Below are positions 8,773 to 18,617 of a stretch of DNA of 64,000 nucleotides, one piece after another. The notes under the pieces are model-generated. The model did not search any database, was not told the DNA's origin, and worked only from the letters and a program-made list of their open reading frames with translations. This DNA is from Phycisphaerales bacterium. Lineage in GTDB: Bacteria; Planctomycetota; Phycisphaerae; Phycisphaerales; UBA1924. The stretch spans positions 1,240,001 through 1,304,000 of the forward strand of contig CP064987.1 in the NCBI GenBank assembly GCA_016699835.1. The letters run 5' to 3'. The position numbers were made by a program, and so were the translations under genes. Position 1 is the stretch's first letter; each line of letters starts with the position of its first letter.

Positions 8773-9441
8773 ATGGGCTGGTGGGTTACGACCATGTGGA
8801 ACGAAGACCCCGCGCTGTTCATCGCGTGGTCGGTCTGGGTTATCTTCTCGATCAGCCTGCACGAACTGGCGCACGGCTGGGCGGCGCTCCGCCGCGGCGA
8901 TCGCACACCGATTGAACTGGGACACATGACCTGGAACCCTGTGGTGCACATGGGCACCCCGAGCCTGATCGTCTTCGCGATCCTGGGCATCGCCTGGGGC
9001 GCGATGCCCGTGAACCCGAGTCGGATGCGGGGTCGCTACGCCGACGCGTATGTCTCCTTCGCCGGACCAGCGATGAACGTCGGGCTGGCGATCGTGAGTT
9101 CGCTGTGTCTGGCGATACTCGCGAGATGGACACAGAACCATTACCCGACCGGCGACCTGCCGCAGCAGGTGCACAATCTCTGGACGTTCTTCTGGGTCGG
9201 CGCGTCGACGAACTGCGTGCTGGCGGTCTTCAACCTGTTCCCGATCCCGCCACTCGATGGCTCGCGCATCCTCGCGGACTTCTGGCCACGCTTCCGCGAG
9301 TTGATCCATGACCAGCGCCTGATGCTCATCGGCCTCGCGGTGATCATCTTCGTACCAGGGATCATCGGCGAGAGCATCTGGACGATCGGCTTCGCGATGG
9401 CCGAGCGGCTCCTGAACATGTGGCGCCTCGTTCTTGGTTGA
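8773..9441 (+). CDS. M50-family (site-2 protease-like) membrane zinc metalloprotease
   Basis: 222 residues from ATG 8773; an ATG at 8794 is an alternative start and no strong ribosome binding site decides. The first membrane helix carries SISLHELAHGWAA, the HExxH zinc motif of M50 peptidases, and the third conserved element FNLFPIPPLDGSRIL supplies the Asp ligand. Five or so hydrophobic spans fit the short rhomboid-independent subgroup related to SpoIVFB and YwhC-type proteases. It presumably cleaves a membrane-embedded substrate, which is unknown. It lies between the rplT terminator and the phosphoglycerate mutase gene, 51 bp away. Confidence 0.88.
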   Translation: MGWWVTTMWNEDPALFIAWSVWVIFSISLHELAHGWAALRRGDRTPIELGHMTWNPVVHMGTPSLIVFAILGIAWGAMPVNPSRMRGRYADAYVSFAGPAMNVGLAIVSSLCLAILARWTQNHYPTGDLPQQVHNLWTFFWVGASTNCVLAVFNLFPIPPLDGSRILADFWPRFRELIHDQRLMLIGLAVIIFVPGIIGESIWTIGFAMAERLLNMWRLVLG

Positions 9442-9492
9442 TGCTCGACGGCCACACTGCTTCCGTATACGACCCGGGTCTACGCTCACAGG

Positions 9493-10773
9493 GTGAAGTA
9501 CATCGTCCTCATCCCCGACGGGGCGGCGGATCTCCCCATCGCCGAACTTGATGGGCGGACGCCCCTCGAGGCCGCCCGCATGCCGAATCTCGCGGCTCTC
9601 GCGGCCCGTGGTCGCGTCGGGTGCGCCCACACCACGCCTCCGGGCTTTGAGGCCGGGTCCGATGTCTGCTCGATGTCCCTCCTGGGCTATGACCCGGCGA
9701 GGTACCACACCGGACGCGCGCCGCTCGAGGCCGCCGCCTTGGGAATCTCGCCCGGGCCCGACGACTGGATCTTCCGCCTCAATCTCGTCACGACGAGCGA
9801 CGAGGGAACGATGGTCGATCACTCTGCGGGCGCGATCACCGATGCCGAGGCTCGGACGCTCGTGAGCGACCTCATGGCGATGTGGCGAGAGCGCGAGCCG
9901 TCGCTCGTGAAGGGGCTCACGCTCACGCCGGGCGTGAGTTACCGCAACATCCTTGTGGACGCCTCCGGACGGTCGTACGCGGGCGTCGACGCCACGCCGC
10001 CGCACGAGATCCCCGGCGAGCCTTGGGAGGACCACTTGCCCATTGGCGAGGGCGCGAGCGAAGAGAGCGCGGCGGTACTCGAACGGCTCATGCGCCTCTC
10101 GGCCGAGTTCCTCCCGACGCACGAGATCAACCTCGCGCGAACGCGAGCGGGCAAACGGATGGCGACGATGGCCTGGATCTGGGGCGGCGGCACACGTCCG
10201 AGCGTGCCCTCGTTCAAGGACCGCTATGGCGCGCGCGGCGCGATGATCACGGCCGTGGACCTCCTCGCGGGGATCGCCTCGTTCATCGGGTGGGATCGAC
10301 TCTCTGTCCCTGGCATCACGAGTTACCACGACACGGACTATGCCGCCCAAGGCAAGGCGACGTGCGACGCGATAGATCGATACGACATCGTCTGCTGCCA
10401 CATCGAGGCGCCCGATGAGGCCTCGCACCAGGGCGATTGGAAGACCAAGGTCGCGTCACTCGAGGCGATCGACGAGCACATCGTTGCCCCGATCGTGCGG
10501 AAGTTGGAGCACTTCGGCGACCCTGGAACCGACGGCACCGGCGGCGGATGGCGCATGCTCGTCATGCCCGATCACTACACGCTCTGCTCGACGCGCAAGC
10601 ACGACGCGACGCCCGTGCCGTTCCTGATGGCCGGGGCGTGGGTGCGGTCGGCCGTCTCGCGCGAGTTCACCGAACGTGAGGCCCTCGAGAGCGACCTGAA
10701 AATCCTCGCGGGGCACGACCTGATGGAGTATTTCCTGCACGCGGGGCTGGTGAGATCCGAAAGAGTTGGATGA
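9493..10773 (+). CDS. apgM: Cofactor-independent phosphoglycerate mutase, archaeal type
   Basis: 426 residues starting at GTG 9493 (MKYIVLIPDGAADLPI). It interconverts 3- and 2-phosphoglycerate in glycolysis and gluconeogenesis in the cytoplasm. The alkaline-phosphatase-fold hallmarks are visible: metal-binding PDGAAD at the N-terminus, the nucleophile loop GSDVCSMSLLGYDP, YHTGRAPLEAAALG, and C-terminal HIEAPDEASHQGDW and MPDHYTLCSTRKH metal ligands. Length matches the archaeal-type ApgM (~400) and not the 510-residue GpmI. Its TGA overlaps the ATG of the following membrane protein, which suggests co-translation. Confidence 0.92.
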   Translation: MKYIVLIPDGAADLPIAELDGRTPLEAARMPNLAALAARGRVGCAHTTPPGFEAGSDVCSMSLLGYDPARYHTGRAPLEAAALGISPGPDDWIFRLNLVTTSDEGTMVDHSAGAITDAEARTLVSDLMAMWREREPSLVKGLTLTPGVSYRNILVDASGRSYAGVDATPPHEIPGEPWEDHLPIGEGASEESAAVLERLMRLSAEFLPTHEINLARTRAGKRMATMAWIWGGGTRPSVPSFKDRYGARGAMITAVDLLAGIASFIGWDRLSVPGITSYHDTDYAAQGKATCDAIDRYDIVCCHIEAPDEASHQGDWKTKVASLEAIDEHIVAPIVRKLEHFGDPGTDGTGGGWRMLVMPDHYTLCSTRKHDATPVPFLMAGAWVRSAVSREFTEREALESDLKILAGHDLMEYFLHAGLVRSERVG

Positions 10774-11687
10774 TGGACGACACACGACCCGAGGACGCCG
10801 GTTTTCCCGAGGACCACCCCACGCCGGGCGAGGATTCTCGCTCGCCGGAGACCAGGGACATTTCCGATCGCGATGATTCCGCTGATGCCGGCGAAACGGG
10901 CACGAACAAGGACGAAGCCGCGCGTTCGGATGCCGATGAGTCGGAGTTGAATCCGTATGCCGTCGTCGAGGACGATCGCCCCAGGCGCGTCGGCGAGAAA
11001 CGCCTGCTCGAGGACGTCGACGACGACGCCGACCTCACACGCGATCCGGAAGTCGAAGCACGGACGCGAGAAGAACGCCAAAGCCAAGGCGCACATCCCA
11101 AGCCCAAGAACGGCTCAACGAAGACCGGCGATGAATCACGTTGGCGCCGGGCCGCTCGGCGTGTGAACGAGATCGACATCGACGCCGTCGAGGAGGACGC
11201 GATCGTCCGCCCCGGAAAGCCCGGCTTCCAGGCGACGCTCATCATCGGCGTGTCGCTGCTGGCGATCGCGATGGTGCTCGCGGGCGTCTACGCCCCGCCC
11301 AAGGACATCGACACGCCCGTGAACGCGTCGCGAAGGCTCGCCCACGTCCTTTCCACCGGGTATCGGGCGCTCCTGAACATGGGCACAGGCGTCGCCGCGC
11401 TCGGTATCGCGGGAATCTGGGCGGGACGGCCTCTGGGCCGGATCGAGTTCGCGCCGGGACGGATGCTCGTCGCGGTCTCGGGACTCCTGGCGCTGACCAG
11501 CCTTCGCACGCCATTTCTCGGGCGATTCGATGAGATCGCCGCGGGCGTGGCGGCGTATCTGCTGCTCGTGATCCTGCTCTTCCGCCTCAAGCCCTCGCTC
11601 GCGTGCATCACCGGGCTCTTCCACTTCGGGCTGTGGATGCTCATGGAGATCGGCTACATGCTCGTCCGCTGGAGCGAGATGGCGTGA
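10770..11687 (+). CDS. Membrane protein with long acidic N-terminus, unknown function
   Basis: 305 residues; two adjacent ATGs (10770 and 10773) overlap the preceding stop codon. Residues 1-130 are strongly acidic and apparently disordered (runs of D/E with TRPEDAGFPED and VEDDRPRRVG). The C-terminal half has four or five membrane spans starting at ATLIIGVSLLAIAMVLAGVY. No family is recognised. It ends 23 bp before the convergent peptide transporter. Confidence 0.75.
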   Translation: MMDDTRPEDAGFPEDHPTPGEDSRSPETRDISDRDDSADAGETGTNKDEAARSDADESELNPYAVVEDDRPRRVGEKRLLEDVDDDADLTRDPEVEARTREERQSQGAHPKPKNGSTKTGDESRWRRAARRVNEIDIDAVEEDAIVRPGKPGFQATLIIGVSLLAIAMVLAGVYAPPKDIDTPVNASRRLAHVLSTGYRALLNMGTGVAALGIAGIWAGRPLGRIEFAPGRMLVAVSGLLALTSLRTPFLGRFDEIAAGVAAYLLLVILLFRLKPSLACITGLFHFGLWMLMEIGYMLVRWSEMA

Positions 11688-11710
11688 GGCCGATGGCGTG
11701 AGTCGGCTCA

Positions 11711-13594
11711 TTACTCCTTGTCCTGGTGCATCCACTTCGAGAGGAGCGGCGACAGGATGAGCACGATCACGGCCGAGATCCCGCCCGCGATCGCGATCTT
11801 CAGGAAGACATCGCCATAGACGTTCACGGTCTCCTGTGGCGGCGGGAGAACCTTCGACTCCTCGCCCCCGTGACTGACGCCGGTGAGTTTGGCGATGAGA
11901 CCTGCGAGGTAGTTCGAGAAGGCCGTCGCCAGGAACCACCCACCCATGACCGTGCTGACGATCCTCGTGGGCGAGAGTTTCGTGACCATCGAGAGCCCGA
12001 CGGGCGAGAGGCAGAGTTCGCCGGTCGTGTGCAGGGCGTAGCCGAGCACGAGGAACGCCATTGAGGTCATCCCGCGATCGGTGCTGTTGGACGCGCCGTA
12101 CCAGAACGCGAGGAACCCCGCGGCGAGTTGGAACAGCCCGAGCGCGAACTTGACCGGCGTGCTCGGCTCCATCTTCCGCTTGCCGAGGAAATCCCAGAGC
12201 GCGGAGAAGACCAGCCCGAAGATCATAATGCAGACCGGATTGACGGCCTGGAAGATCGTTGCCTTGACCTCGCTCCCGCCATAGGCCTGACCCACATCGG
12301 ATTCAGTGACGGCCCAAGAGATCGTCGGGCGCTCGCCATTCTGGAAGGCCTCCTTGTTCGCCTCGCGAAAGGCGTCGTTCACGTCGTTGATCTCGTTGAG
12401 GCGAACGATGGTGCCATCGCCCCGCCTGAGACCCACGAGCGCCTGGTTCGCCTGGACGTCGATGGTGGTGCCGACCTGTTCTTTAGTGAAGACGTCGGGC
12501 GAGACGATGCGATCGACGTTGCGATCGGTGAAGTTGTTGACGCTGCTGCCTGCCTGCTCAAAGAAGGCCCAGAAGAGCATCGAGAAGAACATCAGGATCA
12601 GCACGACGAAGAGGCGTTCGCGCTCGACCTTCGCGGACTTGAGCGCGGTGATGAGGATCGTGCCCAGGGCGATGACGCCAAAGAACGTGAGGGCGTACCC
12701 GGCGATCTCGCTCTTGTGCACGAGAATCGCGATGACGGGAATCGCGAGCAGGATGCCGCCGTAGACAAACCACTCGCTCGAGGGGATGCCCTGACGCGGG
12801 GTCTGATTCTCGATCCGGCCTGCCCACGACGGCAGCCCGCCCTTGGAGATCGCCATGATCGCCGCGCCCGCCGCGACGAGGAGCGCCAGGCCAACGGGCG
12901 CGTTGACGATGAGCATGAGCGAGTCGTTCCGCCCGACATAGACCATGCTCAACGCGGCGGCGAGCGCTCCGAGCCCGATGACCATCTGCGTGACGATGGA
13001 CGGCGCGACAAAGACGGCCAGCCCGACAAGCATGCCGATCGTCGCAAGCCCGAAGCCGTAGTGCCAGCCGAACGTCTCGCCCACATAGCCGCAGAGCAAG
13101 GGTGCGAGCGCTGCACCGAGGTTGATGCCGATGTAAAAGATCGTGAATCCGGCATCGCGCTTGGGGCTTCCCTTGGGATAGAGCGTGCCAACGATTGTGG
13201 AGATGTTTGGCTTGAAGAAGCCGTTGCCACAGATGAGCAGGGCGAGAGCCGTGAAGAACGTGACGTCGTTCTCGATCGTCATAAGCAGGTGCCCCGCGGC
13301 CATCAGCAGACCGCCGATCACCACAGACTTCCGCGCGCCGAGCAACCGGTCCGCGAGCATGCCGCCGATGAACGGCGTGGCGTAGACGAGCGCCGTATAC
13401 GCCCCGTAGACCTCGTACGCCCGCGTGTCGCCGAAGCCGAGGAAGCCTTTGGTCATGTAGAAGACCAGAAGCGCCCGCATGCCATAGTAACTGAACCGCT
13501 CCCACATCTCGGCAAAGAACAGCGTGAAGAGGCCCGGCGGGTGCCCGAGGAACTCGGGGGAGATCTGTGGGGCGGCCTGTGGATTCGTTGACAT
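11711..13594 (-). CDS. POT/PTR-family peptide:H+ symporter
   Basis: 627 residues from ATG 13594, with AAGGA about 11 bases upstream. Family signatures are FAEMWERFSYYGMRALLVFYM (helix 1, ExxERFxYY), GGLLMAAGHLLM, and FFKPNISTIVGTLYPKGSPKRDAGFTIFYIGINLGA split over helices 4 and 5. It is ~120 residues longer than typical members because of an extended loop in the C-terminal half (from FTDRNVDRIVSP to SDVGQAYGG) that lies between membrane spans. It imports di- and tripeptides by proton symport. The gene stands alone, convergent with the gene ending at 11687. Confidence 0.9.
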   Translation of the reverse strand: MSTNPQAAPQISPEFLGHPPGLFTLFFAEMWERFSYYGMRALLVFYMTKGFLGFGDTRAYEVYGAYTALVYATPFIGGMLADRLLGARKSVVIGGLLMAAGHLLMTIENDVTFFTALALLICGNGFFKPNISTIVGTLYPKGSPKRDAGFTIFYIGINLGAALAPLLCGYVGETFGWHYGFGLATIGMLVGLAVFVAPSIVTQMVIGLGALAAALSMVYVGRNDSLMLIVNAPVGLALLVAAGAAIMAISKGGLPSWAGRIENQTPRQGIPSSEWFVYGGILLAIPVIAILVHKSEIAGYALTFFGVIALGTILITALKSAKVERERLFVVLILMFFSMLFWAFFEQAGSSVNNFTDRNVDRIVSPDVFTKEQVGTTIDVQANQALVGLRRGDGTIVRLNEINDVNDAFREANKEAFQNGERPTISWAVTESDVGQAYGGSEVKATIFQAVNPVCIMIFGLVFSALWDFLGKRKMEPSTPVKFALGLFQLAAGFLAFWYGASNSTDRGMTSMAFLVLGYALHTTGELCLSPVGLSMVTKLSPTRIVSTVMGGWFLATAFSNYLAGLIAKLTGVSHGGEESKVLPPPQETVNVYGDVFLKIAIAGGISAVIVLILSPLLSKWMHQDKE

Positions 13595-13772
13595 GCGCAG
13601 TGAGTCCTTGTTGAGTCGGCCACGCGGTGAAAAAAAACGGGCGCGGCGTCGGGGTCCTGTTCGCCTCCATCGGCGGGCCGGGGCAGGATACTCGATTTTC
13701 GCCCTGTTTGCGAGTGGTTCGGCACCCACCCCCACCACTTCCCGTTCCCTGATCGACGATTGTTCGTCGCGG

Positions 13773-14978
13773 CTATCTGGTGTATGCCGGCACGCCCGCC
13801 ACGAGGACCGACTCGATCCAGCGGTCGTCCCAGGCGTAGAGCAGCGTCGAGAGTGGGTCGGGTGCCGTGAGGGGGATCGTCGGGCGTGCGAGGATGAGGT
13901 CTGCCCGGGAGTGCGCGCGCAAGACGCCGAGATCCTCGAATCCCAGCAACGCGGCATTCCCGGCGGTGATGGCGTGCCACGCCTCGCCGGCGGTGGGCGG
14001 CTTGTGCCCGAGTTGCTTGGCGGCATCGAGCATCGCGCGCGCGACACGCACCATCGAGCGATCCGGCCCGCCGGCGATGTCGCTCCCCAGCGCGATCGGC
14101 ACGCTGGCCGACGCGAGCGATCGGCGGTCCATCACGCCGGAGTTCAGGAATCGGTTGGCGGTTGGACAGTGAGCGGCGATGGCCCGCGCGCGCGACAGCG
14201 TGGCTCGCTCATGGTCAGAGAGATGGATCGCGTGGGCGAGCAGCGAGTTCGGCGAGAGCAGGCCGGCGGCGGCGTAGACGTCGGTGTAGGTGGATTCCTC
14301 GTGGAGTTCGCGGACGCGCGCGCACTCGGGCACAGTCTCGGCGAGATGTGTCTGGACGAATCGACCGGTCTTCGAGGCGAGATCGCCCGCGGCGTGCAGC
14401 AGCGCGCGCGAGCAGGTGATCGCGAAGCGCGGGTTGATGGAGGGCTGGACTCGGCCTTGCGCGCGCAAGGACGCACACTCGGCGATCAGGCGATCGGCGG
14501 GGCGGGTGAGTTCGGCTGGCGCCTCCTGGTCCATGAGGACCTGGCCGACGTGGGCGGTGAGGTTGAGGGTCGCGAGGGTGTCGATGGCGGCCTGGGCGGC
14601 AGCGTGGTGAACGGTGGAGTAGGCGGCGAAGGCGGTCGTGCCGAATGAGATGAGGTCCCTGGCGACGCGGAGGGTCATGTCGGCGGCATGCTGGGCGTCT
14701 TCCCAACGGGCCTCGGCGGGGAAGATGGCCCGTTCGAGCCATTCGAGGAGGGGCAAACCATCGATCCCGATGGAGTCGTACTGAGGAAGGTGGAGGTGGG
14801 CATCGACGAAGGCGGGGAGGATGAGGAGCGGATTGGAGAGGTCGAGTTCTTGTGACGGATCGAGTTCGACGGCGTCGATGGACTGGCCACGGAGGTGGAT
14901 GGTGCCTGGGACGAGGCGCGTGGTGGATGGCGACTCGGTGAGGAGGAGTGTGCCGGTGATGAAGTTCTGGGACGGCAT
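13773..14978 (-). CDS. guaD: Guanine deaminase (amidohydrolase superfamily)
   Basis: 401 residues from ATG 14978 (MPSQNFITGTLL). Zinc and catalytic features appear in order: FVDAHLHLPQY (HxH), NPRFAITCSRALL, FVQTHLAET, AHAIHLSDHE, AHCPTANRFLNSG and ALGSDIAGG. The N/RFA-TCS and HLHLPQY forms favour guanine deaminase (guanine to xanthine plus ammonia) over other family members. The frame continues upstream for 500 codons, but that part is antisense to the dehydrogenase gene. It is divergent from that gene with 81 bp between the two start codons. Confidence 0.88.
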   Translation of the reverse strand: MPSQNFITGTLLLTESPSTTRLVPGTIHLRGQSIDAVELDPSQELDLSNPLLILPAFVDAHLHLPQYDSIGIDGLPLLEWLERAIFPAEARWEDAQHAADMTLRVARDLISFGTTAFAAYSTVHHAAAQAAIDTLATLNLTAHVGQVLMDQEAPAELTRPADRLIAECASLRAQGRVQPSINPRFAITCSRALLHAAGDLASKTGRFVQTHLAETVPECARVRELHEESTYTDVYAAAGLLSPNSLLAHAIHLSDHERATLSRARAIAAHCPTANRFLNSGVMDRRSLASASVPIALGSDIAGGPDRSMVRVARAMLDAAKQLGHKPPTAGEAWHAITAGNAALLGFEDLGVLRAHSRADLILARPTIPLTAPDPLSTLLYAWDDRWIESVLVAGVPAYTR

Positions 14979-15059
14979 GGTGTTTGGGAGGGTACGGGCA
15001 GTGTGGGTTGTATAGTGGTTGGTGGCGGGGTGCGATTTCGGGCCGATGATGAGGAGCGC

Positions 15060-16475
15060 ATGGGCACACAGCAGCGTGGACAATCGGGGCGCGGTACTCG
15101 TGGGCATGACTCGGTCGGTGACGGCCGAGGTGCCGCGATCTCGGCGTCGGCCCGTGACCTGATCGCACGGTTTGAAACGAGGTCGGCGACGATTGGTGTG
15201 GTGGGGCTTGGGTATGTCGGGCTGCCCCTGGTCCGGGCGATGCATGACGCGGGGTTCCGGGTCATCGGGTTCGACATTGACGAATCGAAGATCACGAGTT
15301 TGAAGGCGGGCGAGACGTATCTGAAACACCTGGGGACGGGACTCGCGAAGGAGTTGGCGCGGTCGGATCGGTTTGTGCCGACGACGGACGAGAAGGCGTT
15401 GCGATCGTGCGACGCGATCGCGGTGTGCGTGCCGACTCCTTTGGGGAAGCATCAGGAGCCGGATCTTTCGTTTGTGGAGTCGTCGTGCCGAATGGTGGCG
15501 CGGATGCTGAAGCAGGGCGGGCTGGTGTCGCTGGAATCGACGACGTATCCGGGGACGACGCGGGAGATTTGCAAGTCGATCCTGGAATCGCGCGAGGACG
15601 GCACCAAGCACGTGTGTGGCAAGGACTTCTTCCTGTGCTTTAGTCCCGAGCGTGAGGATCCGGGCCGCGCGAGCGCTGAGACACGGACGATCCCGAGATT
15701 GGTTGGCGGTGTGGACGAGGCCAGCACTCGGGTGGGCGTTGCGTTCTACTCGGCGGCGATCGAGCGGGTGATCGGCGTGTCGTCGGCGGAGGTGGCCGAG
15801 GCGGCGAAGTTGCTGGAGAACATCTATCGCGCGGTGAACATCGCGCTTGTGAATGAATTGAAGCCGCTGATGATGAGGATGGGCATCGACGTGTGGGAGG
15901 TGATCCGAGCGGCGTCGACGAAGCCGTATGGTTTCCAGGCGTTCTATCCAGGACCCGGGCTTGGCGGGCACTGCATCCCGATCGATCCGTTCTATCTGAC
16001 GTACAAAGCGAAGGAGTTTGGCGTCGCGACGCGGTTCATCGAGCTGGCGGGTGAGATCAACAGCCGCATGCCGGGGTATGTGGTGGAGCGGCTGGCTGGG
16101 GCACTCAATGACGACGGGAAGGCGCTGAAGGGAGCACGGATTCTTGTGTGTGGGCTGGCGTACAAGCCGGACGTGGATGACGTGCGCGAGACGCCGGCGG
16201 CGGAGATCATTCGCCTGTTGCACGAGGCGCACGCGGAAGTCTCCTACCACGATCCGCATGTCGCAAAGTTCCCGGCGATGCGGCGGTACAAGTATCGTTT
16301 GTCGTCGGTGGCGATGACAGTGGAGACGCTGGGCAAGGCCGACGCGGTGGTGATCGTGACGAACCACTCGAGCGTGGACTATGCGACGATCGGTCGGCAC
16401 GCAAGGCTGATCATCGACACGCGGAACGCGATGGCGGGGGTCGAGGGTGTCACGGCGCGAGTGGTGAAGGCGTGA
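15060..16475 (+). CDS. UDP-sugar 6-dehydrogenase (UDP-GlcNAc/UDP-ManNAc type)
   Basis: 471 residues from ATG 15060, with GAGGAG upstream. An N-terminal tail of ~40 residues precedes the NAD-binding GVVGLGYVGLPLV. Other marks are AVCVPTPL, the LLENIYRAVNIALVNE segment, GPGLGGHCIPIDPFYL with the catalytic Cys, and the C-terminal domain GLAYKPDVDDVRETPA. The DPFYLTYKA form and the extended N-terminus resemble WbpA/TviB-type enzymes that oxidise UDP-N-acetylhexosamines for surface polysaccharide, but UDP-glucose cannot be excluded. It could work with kdsB downstream in envelope glycan synthesis. Confidence 0.88.
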   Translation: MGTQQRGQSGRGTRGHDSVGDGRGAAISASARDLIARFETRSATIGVVGLGYVGLPLVRAMHDAGFRVIGFDIDESKITSLKAGETYLKHLGTGLAKELARSDRFVPTTDEKALRSCDAIAVCVPTPLGKHQEPDLSFVESSCRMVARMLKQGGLVSLESTTYPGTTREICKSILESREDGTKHVCGKDFFLCFSPEREDPGRASAETRTIPRLVGGVDEASTRVGVAFYSAAIERVIGVSSAEVAEAAKLLENIYRAVNIALVNELKPLMMRMGIDVWEVIRAASTKPYGFQAFYPGPGLGGHCIPIDPFYLTYKAKEFGVATRFIELAGEINSRMPGYVVERLAGALNDDGKALKGARILVCGLAYKPDVDDVRETPAAEIIRLLHEAHAEVSYHDPHVAKFPAMRRYKYRLSSVAMTVETLGKADAVVIVTNHSSVDYATIGRHARLIIDTRNAMAGVEGVTARVVKA

Positions 16476-16510
16476 GGTCAAAACTACTTGGAGAAATGCA
16501 GTAGAAGAAG

Positions 16511-16537
16511 TAGGGGCAGGCGGGCCGCCTGTCCCAC
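16511..16537. repeat. REP-like palindrome (CAGGCG...CGCCTG type)
   Basis: GGGCAGGCG, GGC and CGCCTGTCCC form a nearly perfect inverted repeat in the gap between the sugar dehydrogenase and the nitrilase gene. The same CAGGCG/CGCCTG core with flanking GGCAC occurs at 36956-36979, in an interrupted form at 34457-34490 and weakly at 32055-32075. Confidence 0.55.
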
Positions 16538-16596
16538 GAGGGTGGGTAGGTCGAGCATCGAAGTTCGTTCACTCTGTATGCAGCGTACGGGGAGGC

Positions 16597-17523
<927 letters not shown>

Positions 17524-17672
17524 GAGCGCGAGGAGTCGCTTCGACCGTGGCTCATTCGGGAGGAGATTCCGACGAGCCGCAGCAGGCTGCTGAATGTGGG
17601 CGTGGGAGACGACGGGGACTGACGAGGTGGCGATCGAGGGGGCGGGTGACGGTCGCACCCTATGGTTGAGGC

Positions 17673-18518
17673 ATGGCCCTGCTCTTTGGTGAAAAAGCCC
17701 TTGTTGGAATGGTGCACGTGGACGCGCTGCCCGGGACGCCGCGGCATCGGTTGCCGATGCGCGAGATCGTGGCGAACGCCGTGCGCGAGGCTCGTGTGCT
17801 GGTCGAGGCGGGGTTTGACGCGCTCATCGTCGAGAACATGCACGACGCGCCGTATGTCTGTGCGCCGGGGGTGGGGGGGGGGGTCACGGGTGCGGGCGGG
17901 ATGGGCGGCGGGTCGCTTGGGCCCGAGATCACCGCGGCGATGACGCGGGTCGCTGTGGCCGTGCGTGAGGCCGTGCCCCAGATGCCCTGCGGCGTGCAGA
18001 TTCTGTCGGGGGCGCACCGCGAGGCGCTCTGCGTCGCGATGACGGCGGAGTTGGACTTCATCCGCTGCGAGAACTTCGTCTACGCCCACGTCGCCGACGA
18101 GGGGATCATGGCGACGGCGGCGGCGGGCGACCTGCTCCGATACCGGCGGACGATCGGCGCCGAGCGTGTGCGTGTGCTCGCGGACATCAAGAAGAAGCAC
18201 GCCGCCCACGCGATCACCGGCGATGTGTCCCTGATCGACGCGGCCCAGGCGGCGGAGTTCTTCGGGGCCGACGGCGTGATCGTCACGGGGAGCGCCACGG
18301 GCAAGCCGACCGACCCGCAGGACGTGGCCGAGGCGAAGGCGGCGGTCAAGATCCCCGTCGTCGTGGGGAGCGGGGCGACGGCGGAGAGCGTCCGCACGCT
18401 GCTCAAGCACGCCGACGCGATCATCGTGGGGTCGTCGATCAAGTACGGCGGAGTGTGGTCGAACCCGATCTCGCTGGAGCGATGCCGGGCGTTCGTCGCC
18501 GCGGCGCGGGGAACGTAA
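17673..18518 (+). CDS. BtpA/SgcQ-family TIM-barrel protein
   Basis: 281 residues from ATG 17673. The family pattern is visible: LVGMVHVDALPGTP at the N-terminus, FDALIVENMHDAPY, GVQILSGAHREAL, DFIRCENFVYAHV, VLADIKKKHAAH, and ADGVIVTGSATGKPTDP near the end. BtpA was first linked to photosystem I assembly in cyanobacteria, but homologues are common in non-phototrophs and their reaction is uncertain. An unusual Gly-rich insertion (GVGGGVTGAGGMGGG) is encoded in part by an uninterrupted run of 11 G (17873-17883), which is a possible slippage site. Confidence 0.88.
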   Translation: MALLFGEKALVGMVHVDALPGTPRHRLPMREIVANAVREARVLVEAGFDALIVENMHDAPYVCAPGVGGGVTGAGGMGGGSLGPEITAAMTRVAVAVREAVPQMPCGVQILSGAHREALCVAMTAELDFIRCENFVYAHVADEGIMATAAAGDLLRYRRTIGAERVRVLADIKKKHAAHAITGDVSLIDAAQAAEFFGADGVIVTGSATGKPTDPQDVAEAKAAVKIPVVVGSGATAESVRTLLKHADAIIVGSSIKYGGVWSNPISLERCRAFVAAARGT

Positions 18519-18522
18519 CACC

Positions 18523-18603
18523 CAGCACTCCCCCCCACCCCCCACCCCCCCCACTCCTTTCCCCACTCACCTCTTCACCTGCTCACCTCTTCATCTCTCA
18601 CCA
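18523..18603 (+). other. Polypyrimidine tract upstream of kdsB
   Basis: The 80 bases before the kdsB ribosome binding site are almost only C, T and A on the plus strand, with several C runs of 6-9. The phrase CTCACCTCTTCA occurs twice (starting near 18565 and 18582) with small variations around it. No gene or hairpin is visible. The role is unknown. Confidence 0.6.
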
Positions 18604-18617
18604 CGGAGGACCCACCC